Shown one piece after another: positions 1 to 11,312 of a DNA stretch of 64,000 nt. Location: contig CAJHZI010000463.1 of the NCBI GenBank assembly GCA_905160935.1, positions 496,001 through 560,000 on the forward strand. The letters are read 5' to 3'. The notes under the pieces are model-generated. The model did not search any database. It was not told the DNA's origin and saw only the letters and a program-made list of their open reading frames with translations. Each line of letters begins with the position of its first letter. Within the stretch, counting starts at the first letter, position 1. Made by a program: the position numbers and the translations under genes. This stretch comes from Enchytraeus crypticus. Lineage: Eukaryota > Annelida > Clitellata > Enchytraeida > Enchytraeidae.

Positions 1-121
1 TTACATTCAGTCTTCTCTCACGTACATTCAGTCCACTCTCACTTACATTCAGTCTACTCTCACTTACATTCAGTCCACTCTCACTTACATTCAGTCTACT
101 CTCACTTACATTCAGTCTATC
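1..121. repeat. 22-bp tandem repeat
   Basis: About five and a half copies of a 22-bp unit (TTACATTCAGTCYACTCTCAC) run from the left edge, so the array may extend outside the window. Copies differ by C/T changes only. Confidence 0.9.
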
Positions 122-538
122 TCTCGCGCAGTCTGCTTGCACAGTCTGTCCCATTTGAGCGAATATTGCGGATATTCCAATTACTTTCTAAAGTTGCGCC
201 TTTATTTAAAAATGTTTGTATCCTCAAAACTCTCTCAGAGATTTCATTTCAGGGTTTTAAAGTGAAGGAAGCATGGTATACCCCCGTACCCCTCTCCGGG
301 TTCTTTGATTATATAGCACATGCTCATGTAAATTGTCAACAGGAGTCTGATGAACTGTACATATGACACAGAGCATTATAGCGTAGAGAACAAAGCATTG
401 TCCCACAGGTCCTACCTGTGCCGAACAATGGTACAAAGGGATTTCATCAGGGATCCTTTCTTCAGGGCGAACCCGAGAATAAGAGGGTCTAATTATCAAC
501 GCAGAACCTCTATTTCTCCCAACAAGTTACCCTCATCT

Positions 539-597
539 TATCTCTCTCTCTCTCTCTCTCTCTTTCTTTCTCTCTCTCTCTCTCTCGCTCTCTCTCC
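539..597. repeat. (CT)n microsatellite
   Basis: A CT tract directly abuts the R2 copy that follows. On the minus strand this is the (GA)n tail of that element. Confidence 0.9.
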
Positions 598-1017
598 AGT
601 GTTCTGTCAAGAGGCAAGTCCAGGATGTATAGCCCCACTCATTAGTTACTTTTCACGCTCCGTAAAGAGCCCTTCATCGATCAACGAGTTAATAATCCAT
701 TCACAAAAGGTTATGCCGTATCCACATCGTTAATTTTTACAAACTATCTGATACCATGTTTACTGAGATTTTGAAATGTTTATTTCCATTTGTTTTTGTA
801 TTAGGTGTCAGTGCATTTGATGTCGAGTTGATGCTGAAAAAAGCATCTCTCTCTCTCTCTTTCTTTCACACATCTTAATGTAGCCCATAGCTTGGCTTGG
901 GAATAATATATTTTCTGACTTAGCTTCCAGTTGGCTTCTTCAGTTCTTGCACCGTCGCCTCTTACGACACGTGCAGATTAAGGTTTGTCTATTCTTCAGC
1001 GTCCTGGGCACAACACG
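596..1017 (-). repeat. R2 dispersed repeat copy (interrupted)
   Basis: Two blocks (596-732 and 873-1017) match the family seen again at 20475-20700, 37340-37590 and 49726-50145. Shared words include the lowercase-consensus pieces 'gggaataatat', 'tcgcctcttacgaca' and 'gggcacaacacg'. The blocks are separated by about 140 bp of unrelated sequence with a short CT tract. In minus orientation the element ends in a short stem near GGACTTGCC followed by (GA)n. Confidence 0.75.
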
Positions 1018-1397
1018 ATATAATATATAATATCATGTATAATATTATAAATGTATATATAACCCAAGAAGGTTCGGGAAAAACTTGAAAATTAAGAATC
1101 AAACCTACAGACAACTGCACGTGTTCGTAAGAGGAAACTGACACAGATATGACAGTGTATAGAGACTTGTGCCACGTGGTAATGATTTCTGTGTTTTAGA
1201 CCGATTGATTGCTCATACTCCAGATTTGCAGAGTTCTAGTCGCTACACTGGTTGCGGCATTATACCATCTGGCTAGTTGACCTTCACTGTCCATTCAGTG
1301 CTACTGTGGCAGTTAGCATAGAGCGGCGCTTTATAAATATACTTATGATTATTGTAATATATAAATATAATGTTATTTATATGATGTTATTATATTG

Positions 1398-1415
1398 TAT
1401 ATATATATATATATA

Positions 1416-1464
<49 letters not shown>

Positions 1465-1553
1465 TTTATAATTATATTATATATATATACTTGTTTGATA
1501 TGATATAGCCCTGTATATAATTAAATATATATATATATGTATATATATATTAA

Positions 1554-1630
<77 letters not shown>
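1398..1630. repeat. (AT)n microsatellite cluster
   Basis: Two long AT tracts (about 1398-1475 and 1557-1630) are separated by AT-rich sequence and followed by a (GA)n tract at 1651-1691. Confidence 0.95.
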
Positions 1631-1632
<2 letters not shown>

Positions 1633-1643
1633 TAAGATTTATC

Positions 1644-1697
<54 letters not shown>

Positions 1698-2224
1698 CAA
1701 GAGAGGGAGAGAACGGACTTGAATGCGCCATCTAGCGGAATAGTGGAAAGTGGATCCTCTGCAGCAGGTGTGCTGGAACATCCCTGGGTGAAATAACGGT
1801 ACACAAAGAGTTCGGTCGACAAGGGAATGGGAGCAAGAGGGAGGCAGGAGGGAGGCAGGAGGGAGGAGGGGAGGCAGGCAGGAGGGGAGGATGGGTTAGT
1901 TCCTCGAACACCTGCCTACAGCGGGCTGTATTTCTAGGCGAACTCATGGGCGCGACGATTCTCATAATAGTCTCTCAATGAACCCCCTCCTTGGTCTCGT
2001 GGATTTACTGTACGGGGTTTATTGTTAGAGTAAGCCGGGGATGGGGAAGGGTTCGGCTGAGCGACGGAGTATATCGTGAAGGAAGGAGCGGGGTCCTATA
2101 TCGGTCGGTAAGTATAGGACCCTTTCTCTAACTACCGCTATACTCGAGGGGTATATAGCGCAATGCTTTGTCTACTTTGTTTACCAATGGGTCGCGTGTA
2201 GTGGCTCGTGGTACGTGACAATGG

Positions 2225-2785
2225 CTTTGTCTCGAGTTTGAATAATTGCATATACACTATCCACAAGTTTAATGTTATTCTATATACCCTATCCACACGT
2301 ATAATGTTATCACATATACCCTATCCACAAGTATAATGTTATCACATTTACCCTATGCACATGTATAATGTTATCACATACATACCCTATCAACATATAT
2401 AATGTTATCACATATACTCTACCCACACGTATAATGTTATCACATATACCCTATCCACGCGTATAATTGTATCCTATATACCCTATACACATGTATAATG
2501 TTATTACATATACCCTATCCATATGTATAATGTTATCACATTTACCCTATCCACAACTTTAATGTTATCACATATACCTTACCCACACGTATAATGTTAT
2601 CCTATATACCTTATCCACAAGTATAATGTTATCACATAAACCCTATCCACAAGTATAATGATATCCCATATACCCTATGCACATGTATAATGTTATCACA
2701 TATATACCCTATCCACAAGTATAATGTTATCCCATATACCCTATCCACACGTATAATGTTATCCTATATACCTTATCCACACGTT
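2225..2785. repeat. 32-bp minisatellite
   Basis: About 17 imperfect copies of a roughly 32-bp unit containing ACCCTATCCACAAGTATAAT and GTTATCACATAT. Copies diverge by about 5-20 %, so the array is not freshly homogenised. Confidence 0.92.
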
Positions 2786-3573
2786 TAGTTTAACTAAAAG
2801 ATGGAATATCTACAGTATTTGCAGCACAATTGTCAGGTTTCATTTTCGAAAGAAAAAAATGAAAGCTAATATTTCCTTTAAATTAATCATTGAATTCATC
2901 ATTCATCATTGAAAATGTCAAGCTTTGATTTTATATACTGTATTTTCTAGACTGTATTTTATATACTGTATTTGGCTTTTCAGCTAAGCATTACTCCCTT
3001 TTCTTTGATTATTTACATCTGTATGGATGGAAGGAAATATAATGTAGGCCTATATAATTAAAGTTCTAAACTTCCCTATGACGGCTGAATCATCGCTCCA
3101 TTGCAGTCTATAGTCACTTAACTAATCGGATGTTTTGTGTAATTTGAAATCAAGAACTGGCGGGCCATTTTAAATTGCAAGAACAAAGAAACAATAGATT
3201 AGAGTTGATTACGATCTCAAGACTCTTAATAGTGGTAACTCTGTTCTTCTTGATTATTTGTTAGTTTTTAGTTAAACATGCTGTATATTTGCTGTTTATT
3301 ATGACATGCTAAACAGATAAAAATGACTGAAGTTAAAAAAGTTGTAGCAATTTTAATCCTCGTCATGTACTTAATTGTACTTTAATGATTTCCGTGAGTA
3401 GTGTTGTCATCTCTTACAAATTTCGAAAGCACTTATATATACGTACTGTAACTAAGCCTAAAATTTACACCCCAACTCTAATACTAAGAAAAAACAACGT
3501 TTTAGTCCTAAAATAAAGGCAATCAGCTAAAGTTAGCAGTTACCGCCAGTGTCAGTTATAGTGTTCGTTTAAA

Positions 3574-3630
3574 GTAAAGCTAAAAAGCTAATGTTAACGT
3601 CAGTTTCCTCACTCAAAATAGATGACAATG
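3574..3630 (-). repeat. R1 SINE fragment (3' part)
   Basis: Matches the 3' domain of R1 in minus orientation (GCTAATGTTAACGTCAGTTT, then CCTCACTC). The tRNA-like head is missing. Confidence 0.7.
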
Positions 3631-4000
3631 AAAATAGAAGACTGCTAAAATTTCATTGCAATGAATTTGGTATTAACATCATTTTGTGACTGTTTTATTA
3701 TTTTGTCGATAGGGTTTGTTTCAATTTAACTCTTATTATTCTAACTCTTAATATTATTTTTACAGCATTGATTAATCATCAAAATCGTTATTATCATCAT
3801 TATCATCATCAACGTCATCCTCAGAATCATGATTAACCGGTGTCGCCGTGGTTAATACTGCACAGCTAATAAAATAATTGTAAACAATTATTGGCAGAAC
3901 TGGTATAGCCTTATCGATTTAATATAAATTCAAAAATGTACCATTAGGTACATGACTGTTGAAATAAATAGCCACTCTAACATGAAGTCATAGACACAAT

Positions 4001-4144
4001 AACTGGCCACTGGTTCGATCTAGTTGCGATGTCAGTAAGGTGCTCGACCGCGGAAGTGAGGGGTTCAAATCCTGGGCTATCCCGTCACCGACATCGCTTT
4101 CGAGTGAGGAAGCTGACGTTAACATTAGCTTTACCACCTTTTAA
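4001..4144 (+). repeat. R1 tRNA-derived SINE, full-length type
   Basis: The copy begins with a tRNA-like head: a box-A-like stretch near GTTGCGATGTCAGTAAGG and a box-B match GGTTCAAATCC at 4051-4061. A conserved body follows (ACATCGCTTTCGAGTGAGGA) and then a tail (GACGTTAACATTAGCTTTACC). The same head, body and tail recur at least ten times in the window on both strands, which marks a SINE and not a tRNA gene. The body is not flanked by a poly-A run. Confidence 0.88.
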
Positions 4145-4610
4145 CTCACATTCTGTTTTAATTTACTCAACGAGTTGATAACAGGTGCATTGATGCAGTA
4201 CCGATGTAGTACTGAGTTACTGATTTACTGATTAAATTGTCGATTAACTGGAACAGCGGTTTTTTCTTATCTCCATTTAAAAACCCCCGGTGGGCTTAGA
4301 ATCGTATAGTTTGAAAATTGGAACAACGCAATTCTTGGCAGAATTAAGAAGACAAAGCTTACTCAAGCACGGCAGAGAGAGCGAATGCAGTATCTAGAGT
4401 GAAATATTACGTCAACTCACAACGGGTAAACAACAACGCTCTCATTTATGGGATATTAATTTCTGTACACACTAGGCACACTTGATACCGCTAACCACCT
4501 GGTCACTTAATTTACTGTCATCTCTACCTCGTGCCGCAAAACCCTCCCCCCTCTCACCTGTTGAGACCTCTACCCACAATTTCCCCATCATACCCTTCAA
4601 ATCTAACGTG

Positions 4611-4982
4611 AACACATTTACACACCCGCCCCTCTACGACTCGTTTTACTAATAACCCCTTTCATTGTTCGGTAGTTCCAGATAACGGAACACCGGGCTC
4701 GTGTCACAAGCACTCTCAAGAGCTTCCCGGCATTTGTTTGGTGGGCCGACAATAAGGGCTTCATTTAAGTTAATTTGTTGTTGCCAAAAGAATTACTCGT
4801 CTCGCCGAAAGTTTTGATGATAGTGTACGGGCAGTCCGGTACCGAAATGATACCGGTACCGGTATCAGACCGGTACCGGTATCATTTGACACGAGCCCGG
4901 TGTTCCGTTATCTGGAACTACCGAACAATGAAAGGGGTTATTAGTAAAACGAGTCGTAGAGGGGCGGGTGTGTAAATGTGTT
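4611..4982. mobile_element. Perfect 96-bp inverted repeat (foldback element)
   Basis: Bases 4611-4706 and 4887-4982 are perfect reverse complements of each other over 96 bp, with a 180-bp spacer. The inner side of the right arm is preceded by a run of small palindromes made of CCGGTACCGG and GGTATC. A diverged copy of this palindromic motif follows immediately after the right arm (4982-5025). No transposase frame is visible. It could be a foldback/MITE-type element, a recent inverted duplication or an assembly artefact. Confidence 0.75.
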
Positions 4983-5204
4983 ACCGAAATGATACCGATG
5001 CCGGTATCAGACCGGTACTGAAGAGTCCCTCTGTCAGGACAATTTGGAGTAGATGCAGTTGCGGATCCTTCTGCAGGAGAATGCTTCTCTGTGCTCCTCC
5101 TCCCATTAGAAGTCTTCTTCCAGAGCGATTTACAGATTTTTGTATTGCTGTCACCCTAGTATTTTCCCATGGTGCAATTATATGAACCATACCCTAATTT
5201 TTAA

Positions 5205-5372
5205 AAAATGAAAAAGATGCAGAGGCAGGCCAAGATTAGGCATGTTACATGATTCAAAGACCCACTGATATGTAGAAATGAAGAGGAAGGCGGAAGACAG
5301 AGAAGAGTAGAAGCGTTATATAGGATGGACCTGCCAGTAGGCAGGTTCACTAAGAGAGAAGAGACCTTAATT
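5205..5372 (+). repeat. R3 LINE 3'-end copy
   Basis: Matches the 3' end of the LINE at 39835-40195, including AGACCCACTGATATGTAGAA and GGACCTGCCAGTAGGCAG, then a purine-rich GAGAGAAGAG tail. It is 5' truncated, as expected for LINE insertions. Confidence 0.8.
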
Positions 5373-5769
5373 CTCTGAGATTTTTATTATTATTTTAAAG
5401 GGGTTGGATTAGTGTGTAGTTGCACTCAGTATATAAACTTCGCCAACCTGCCGAGTTTCTTCATCCATATACAGTGTTTAGTAACAGTAACAATAGAAAT
5501 CACAGATTCGCCTATTGACTGGCTTGACATATTTGTACAAGGTTTCTTAAAAAGCGCAATTCTAAAATAAATAAAAATCAGTTTACTTCTTAGTAAAACT
5601 GATCTCACCATGCACAATTGCCTTTAGTTGTCCACTTATTCTGCAGAGCTTGTAAGTCATTCTTGGTAATACAAAACCCTATGTTCAAATCAGAACTATA
5701 AGCCTTTAGGCCTACGAACCAAAATAAAAACTATATATTGCATGTGAAGCTACTAAGCGCTGGGTTTTA

Positions 5770-5812
5770 AAGCTATAAAGCTAAAGTTTAACGTCTGTTT
5801 CAATCTACTAAT
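5770..5812 (-). repeat. R1 SINE fragment
   Basis: A short match to the R1 tail and body (AAAGCTAAAGTTTAACGTCT). Degenerate. Confidence 0.45.
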
Positions 5813-6285
5813 CCAGACTCTCAGGCTTTATTTAGAACCGCTCCTGCCCTTATCATGCAAACGCTCTATTAATTCGGCCATTAAACATCTGTAACCTCTA
5901 GAATGTTGAATCTATAGATTGGATATACTTAGGTCAAACTACCAACGAAATCTTAATTTTACATCCGTTCATGGATGCGTGGTATACGCCTACTTCTTGG
6001 AACATCTCCTCCGCAGGATTATGGATGAGAGCAACATGGTTGATCCTGCTGGGCCAGCAACAAGAACATCAACAACTATGTTCTCGTGGTTAATTGGAAG
6101 ATGGGTGGAGCCTGTCGTTGAGTGACAGCTGCTTTAGCGCTGTGGTGACATTTCACGACAGCAGATGTCGCAGTGTATGACATCAGAGGTGGCGCCAATT
6201 CTTCTACCCCTCCCCTTCCCCAATTCTCAACTCACTCACCCCTTTTCATCATCTCTCTCATTTTCCGTTAGTCTCTCACTCACTT

Positions 6286-6319
<34 letters not shown>

Positions 6320-6397
6320 GCTTATAATTTTATCACATTCTTTTTTGAGTTTGAACTATAATAATAAACATCTCTCTCTCGCACTCTCTCCCTCTCT

Positions 6398-6448
<51 letters not shown>

Positions 6449-6560
6449 GCTTATAATCTTATCTCACTGATTTTAGTTTGAACTACAATAATAAACATCT
6501 CTCTCTCTCTCTACCTCTCTCCCTCCCCCCACTAACTTCTCTCTCTCTCTCTCTCTGTCT
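6286..6560. repeat. (CT)n-rich tandem block
   Basis: Three (CT)n tracts alternate with a roughly 50-bp segment (GCTTATAATYTTATC, then AACTAYAATAATAAACATC), giving a compound repeat of about 120 bp in two to three copies. Confidence 0.85.
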
Positions 6561-7277
6561 CTCGTAATCTTACATTTATAATCTTATCGCCGCTATCTCT
6601 TTGTTCTGCACAAACTTCGCAAGCATCGATCATGACCAGTTGTGGGAAAGGTGTTGAAGGGCAAATTTTTAGTCTAAAATCATGTATTAATATAAATTAA
6701 TATAAAACAAAGTTTAGGGTCTGTACAAGAAATGGAGTATCCATATTCAAAAACTTAAAAATCAAAAGTTAATGCCAAGTCTAAAATTAATGCCACGATA
6801 GTAACGCAAAATTTGATAACAGTGCATAACACAAAAACAAATGTACAACAAGGCGTTTAACGTCAGTTTCACATGCAGGGATGATGTCAGAAACGTCCAG
6901 AAAATTGTCAGTCCTGTCAAAGTTGCTCTCTTTCGTTGATAAGTAGATAGATGAAATTAGCAAAAGCAGTTAATCTTCGCCATTTCTCTAAGGCGAAAAA
7001 TATATAATAGACAATAAATATATTTATTGTGATTATCTAGAAATTGTGTTTCTCATTCGTGTTTTCCCACAATCCTTGCTTGTCAAACAGTTGCTCCCCT
7101 ATCGCTTCTAGGTCGTCATTTAATCTGCCACACTTATCCCCCCCCCCCCTTCACCCTCCTCGCCTATTTATTTAGCATGATAAGCGGCAGATGTCCCCAG
7201 CGTGATTCCCGTTCACCAGAGTGGGGCGGGTTTACGCGTACTCTACACAACGGCATTTCTAGGCAAGCCGCAAAGGC

Positions 7278-7279
<2 letters not shown>

Positions 7280-7343
<64 letters not shown>
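7280..7343. repeat. (AT)n microsatellite
   Basis: An AT dinucleotide tract of about 32 units. Confidence 0.95.
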
Positions 7344-7345
<2 letters not shown>

Positions 7346-7723
7346 TTCTTTATTCGTCAACATTTGACAGGAAGAAAAATAATAGAAAATAAATCAAACA
7401 GTACAAACTGGAAAAGTAGGATAAAAAAGACATCATAGTAAATCGAAATAAACCACCACCAATTACACAGTTTATGTTTGAAGTGAAAAACGTTTAGGGA
7501 GTTAACTTTTTTATATTAGTAACTAATTTCAGAAATTTTAGTGGAGAAAATAGAACTTAATATACGTATTTACCGGATAGCATGACAATTTTGATCCCAT
7601 CATTTTGAAGATATTACTTGTTTATAACTTTATTAGCTAGTATTTGCATATATGACTATTTTTCTATATTCCAACTTTTCTACTACATTCTGCTTCTTAG
7701 CTAATGTCGCACTGATTCAACTA

Positions 7724-8510
7724 CACTGTGAGTAAAAAAAACATGTGCGCAGTCTCTCGCCTATAACTTCGGTATTAGTGAACCGATTTTTTAACCTCTT
7801 GCATAGATATAATCAGGATAACATTTGCTATAAAATAACGTTAAGTGACTGTTGATTATTATTTGTGCATTGAAGCAGTGCTTGAAAATATGCGCGACTG
7901 AAAATATTCATTTTAAGTAAATCAATCGCTACAGAGTGTTTACAAATCCGTGGCTTAACAAAAAAACGAAACAAGCAGTATTATACTGCTACTGTCAACT
8001 GTCAAAGCTTAATTATGCTCAAAATGTCCTCATTTAGCTGGAATACAAGCTCGGAGACGCTTGCGCCACTCATCTATTGCTTTATCAATGACAGATTGCT
8101 TCATGTCTTACCAAACGTCCACAAGGCGTTGCTTCAACTCGTCCACGTTATTTATTTTCTTCTTTTTGGCGTAATTTCTTTAATAAGCAATCTGGCCCGA
8201 CCAGCATCCAGTTTTTTGTAGGAAATTCGGCAATCAACCAATGTGAGCCACAACCCTTTAAGAGGTACAAGTTTTTTATGAGCGCTTTATCTTCATTAGT
8301 AAACACCATTTTAAAATTTCAACAAAAACAGACTATGTTTGTAAAATCGTCTATTATTGTTTAAAATATACCGGAATTGTCACAAAAACTACATTTAAGA
8401 TTGATACTTTTCTTCTTCTTTATAATTCTGAAACAATTTTCAAAATCGGTTCACAAATGTCAAAGATGTGTACGAAATACTGCGCACATGTTTTTTTATG
8501 ACTCACAGTG
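7724..8510 (-). mobile_element. Internally deleted Tc1/mariner transposon
   Basis: The ends are inverted repeats (CACTGTGAGT, then ACATGTGCGCAG, and its reverse complement at the right end) flanked by TA on both sides, the mariner target-site duplication. The interior on the minus strand keeps only the two ends of a transposase. One is a helix-turn-helix N-terminus with the family word FPTKNW. The other is a C-terminus with VDELKQRL, WRKRLRAC and GHFEH. The catalytic DDE core is absent, so this is a non-autonomous derivative about 787 bp long. Confidence 0.88.
8148..8309 (-). pseudogene. Mariner transposase N-terminal stub
   Basis: A 53-codon frame from an ATG at 8309 to a TAA at 8148-8150. 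It reads as a mariner DNA-binding N-terminus: MVFTNEDKALIKNLYLLKG at the start, then EFPTKNW, then LLKKLRQK. It stops just where the internal deletion joins it to C-terminal transposase sequence, which continues in another frame at about 8020-8147 and has its own stops. It cannot encode an active transposase. At most it could make a DNA-binding fragment if transcribed. Confidence 0.75.
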
Positions 8511-8527
8511 TATATTTAGATATCACT

Positions 8528-8662
8528 GTTTGGAACCAGTGGCAATGTCGGTAAGATATTCTACCGCGGATCAGTATGTGCTGGGTTAAAATCCCAGGCT
8601 AGCCCGTCACTAACATCGCTTTCGAGTGAGGAAACTTACGTTAATATTGACTTTTGTAACTT
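8528..8662 (+). repeat. R1 tRNA-derived SINE
   Basis: Head (CAGTGGCAATGTCGGTAAGA), degenerate box B (GGTTAAAATCC), body (ACATCGCTTTCGAGTGAGGA) and tail match R1. Confidence 0.85.
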
Positions 8663-8769
8663 GACTGTTGACATGTGTTAATAATAAAAGACGAGCACGG
8701 CAGAGATTCTTTAAATTAGATGTGAAATTCGGTCGAATGATAAGTTCTGTTGCGCGCATATATAGTTAC

Positions 8770-8960
8770 GGTAGGCCTATATATATAATGTGTATAATAT
8801 ATATATATTATAATATATATATATATTATAATATATATATATATATATATATTATATAATATATATATATATATTATATAATATATATTATATAATATAT
8901 ATATATATAATATATATAATATATATATAATGTATAATATATATATGTAATATATATAAT
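8770..8960. repeat. Complex (AT)n/ATATTATA block
   Basis: About 190 bp of AT-only DNA, alternating (AT)n with TATTATAATATA words. It is strongly self-complementary. Confidence 0.92.
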
Positions 8961-9264
8961 TATAAATAATATAAAGGTACGGTGAGCCTATGCTCACTTG
9001 GAGTGGATTGTGTGTTGGTGTGACAGCTTTGCACCCAGGCAACTTGCATCCGTGGCGATCACTTTAACGATTATCCCATTACCCTAAAATAAACTTTTGT
9101 GAATATAGGTTAATTACTAAATTTGGAATAATTTTCTCTCCGTTTCTTCTGAAAAGGAATATAATTAATTTCTTATTTGATTTCGTTTTCTTCTGAAGAG
9201 AAGTTAGCGATAGTGAAGCTTTGTTTCAGCTATAAAACACAGTAAAGTTGATATTGGCATTATG

Positions 9265-9267
<3 letters not shown>

Positions 9268-9318
<51 letters not shown>

Positions 9319-9471
9319 AGACAAAGAGAAAGAGAGAGATGAAGACAAAGAGAGAGAGAGATGAAGACAAAGAGAGAGAGAGAGAATGAACGAAAGAGAA
9401 AGATACAGTAGAATTGAAAGAGATAACGATGGAGCTACTATTATGAGAAATAGAGGTGTGATCGATGAATG

Positions 9472-9543
<72 letters not shown>

Positions 9544-9665
9544 AACGAGAGAGAGGGAGACAGACAGAGAGAGAGAGAGAGGGAGAGAGAGAGAGAATTT
9601 AACGAGAGAGAGGGAGACAGACAGAGAGAGAGAGAGAGAGAGAATATAACGAGAGAAAGGGTGAC

Positions 9666-9700
<35 letters not shown>
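9268..9700. repeat. (GA)n-rich tandem block
   Basis: Long (GA)n tracts carry embedded higher-order repeats: a GATGAAGACAAAGA unit near 9310-9375 and a roughly 60-bp unit with ATAACGAGAGAGAGGGAGAC near 9540-9690. The long open frames across it on both strands are artefacts of the GA/CT composition. Confidence 0.92.
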
Positions 9701-9702
<2 letters not shown>

Positions 9703-10207
9703 TAAAGAAAAAGTTAGTGAGAGATGGAAACAAAAAGTAAGAGACGTAAGGGCATAGAGGTGGGATACGCGGAGACAAAGGAAGGAGGGGGTCCCTGGTT
9801 ACAGTAGATTGTGACAGTGGACTCGGCAGGTGTTGAGATGGATAGAGAAGCGAGGCTGTTGTATATAAACCTGTGTGACCACAAACCAACCGTCAGTTCA
9901 TTCGGTATACTCTAATTACAGAGACTGTTAATAAGCGTAGCTAAATAAATATATAAATACATTATTTATAGCTTTTTGTTAAAATAGTAAACAAATGTAA
10001 TTGAAGCAATATAAATAACAAATGCAATAAGTAACTAATATCTAATAAATAAGTAATAAATAAGTAAACTAATAGTACATAGGTAACTAATAAGAAATAC
10101 AAATAACCAGTAATAAATAAGATTTGTGACAAATGCATAAGTAACAAATGCAACTGAAGTAAAATAAATGCATCAATAGCATATCATTATACATATTGTT
10201 ACGTATT

Positions 10208-10331
10208 ATGATTAGATATTCGATTGCGGATCAGTTTGTACGGGGTTCGAATCCTAGGCTCGCCCTTCACTGACATCGTTTTCGATTGATAAAACTGGCG
10301 CAACACTTAGCATTAGCTTTGCCAGCTATTA
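10208..10331 (+). repeat. R1 tRNA-derived SINE, 5' truncated
   Basis: Contains box B GGTTCGAATCC, the body with GACATCGTTTTCGATTGA and the tail TTAGCATTAGCTTTGCCAGC. The first part of the head is missing. Confidence 0.8.
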
Positions 10332-11183
10332 TTAGTCACGAATTTATAATTTAAGCAGCAAGAAGTGTTGTAATTAAATACATGTAATTAAATACAATTA
10401 CTACCGTGGGTTATATATTATCTCGACCATAAAGCTAAAAATAATTTTTGCCAAACCGAATTATAAAATTACATTCTTAGATAATGAAAGGACAATAATT
10501 GATTTCGTGTTACACTTATTTGATCTATATAGATCTGAAAATTGATGCTGTAATATTATGAAGAAGATCGCTTAATTTATTCGATGCTCTTTAATCAATA
10601 AATCAATTAAATTAAATCAATCAGTCAATTAAGTAATCGATGAAAATTTAGCGTTGGTTTCGTCAACAGTTGAAGTTGTCAGGTAAGTACCAAGGAGCTG
10701 TTTAAAATTATTAGAACATTACTACGACTACTAATTTTAATTGATTCATTTACTGAACCATCTATTGATTTATAATGAGGTTTGACTAACTATAAATACT
10801 TATAAATTGTATCTTAGATTCGTTTACTGATGGGTAGCATTGTATTTTCAGATTCTAATATTAGCTGAAAAAAGCGCCGCTTGAGGAACAACTTTTGAGA
10901 AAATATGTTTTATAACTTGTAAGTGAAGAGATTCGTTACATGAATACTTATCTGAAAAGATCAGATTAGTTTAGATTAGATAAGAATAGATGATATTAGA
11001 CAAGCCGAAGAGGGTCTATTAAGGGAACAAATTGTGATCAGCTGAATTTACTGACTGTCCAGTGCTGAGAGTTTTTTTAGCAAAGACGAGAATTAAATTA
11101 AAACGAGTCAATCAAGTCTATATATGGCGGAGAGCTCGCAGACGTGTTAATCTTCAGGTGAGTTTACTGCTTTTAGCTAGTCA

Positions 11184-11270
11184 TGATGATGATGATGATG
11201 ATGAGATGATGATGATGATGAGATGACGATGACGATGATAACGATAAAAGCAATGGTATAAATACAATTG

Positions 11271-11311
<41 letters not shown>

Positions 11312-11312
11312 T
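11184..11312. repeat. (GAT)n and (AAT)n trinucleotide tracts
   Basis: Two adjacent trinucleotide microsatellites, (GAT)n with GAGAT interruptions followed by (AAT)n at 11275-11311. Confidence 0.9.

Noticed and set aside
4001-4144. True tRNA gene
   Set aside because: Boxes A and B are present but the cloverleaf is poor, and at least ten copies share an extra body and tail, which marks a SINE.
6038-6058. Resemblance to the start of 18S rRNA (TGGTTGATCCTGC)
   Set aside because: The match ends after about 13 bases and none of the following conserved rRNA sequence is present.
5919-6125. 68-codon open frame
   Set aside because: No similarity recognised, AT-rich repeat-laden setting and no splice or codon signal that would support a gene.
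8716-9042. Ile/Tyr-rich open frame
   Set aside because: Produced by the AT-only block at 8770-8960.
9386-9889. Long open frames across (GA)n, both strands
   Set aside because: They are Arg-Glu or Ser-Leu repeats produced by the dinucleotide composition.
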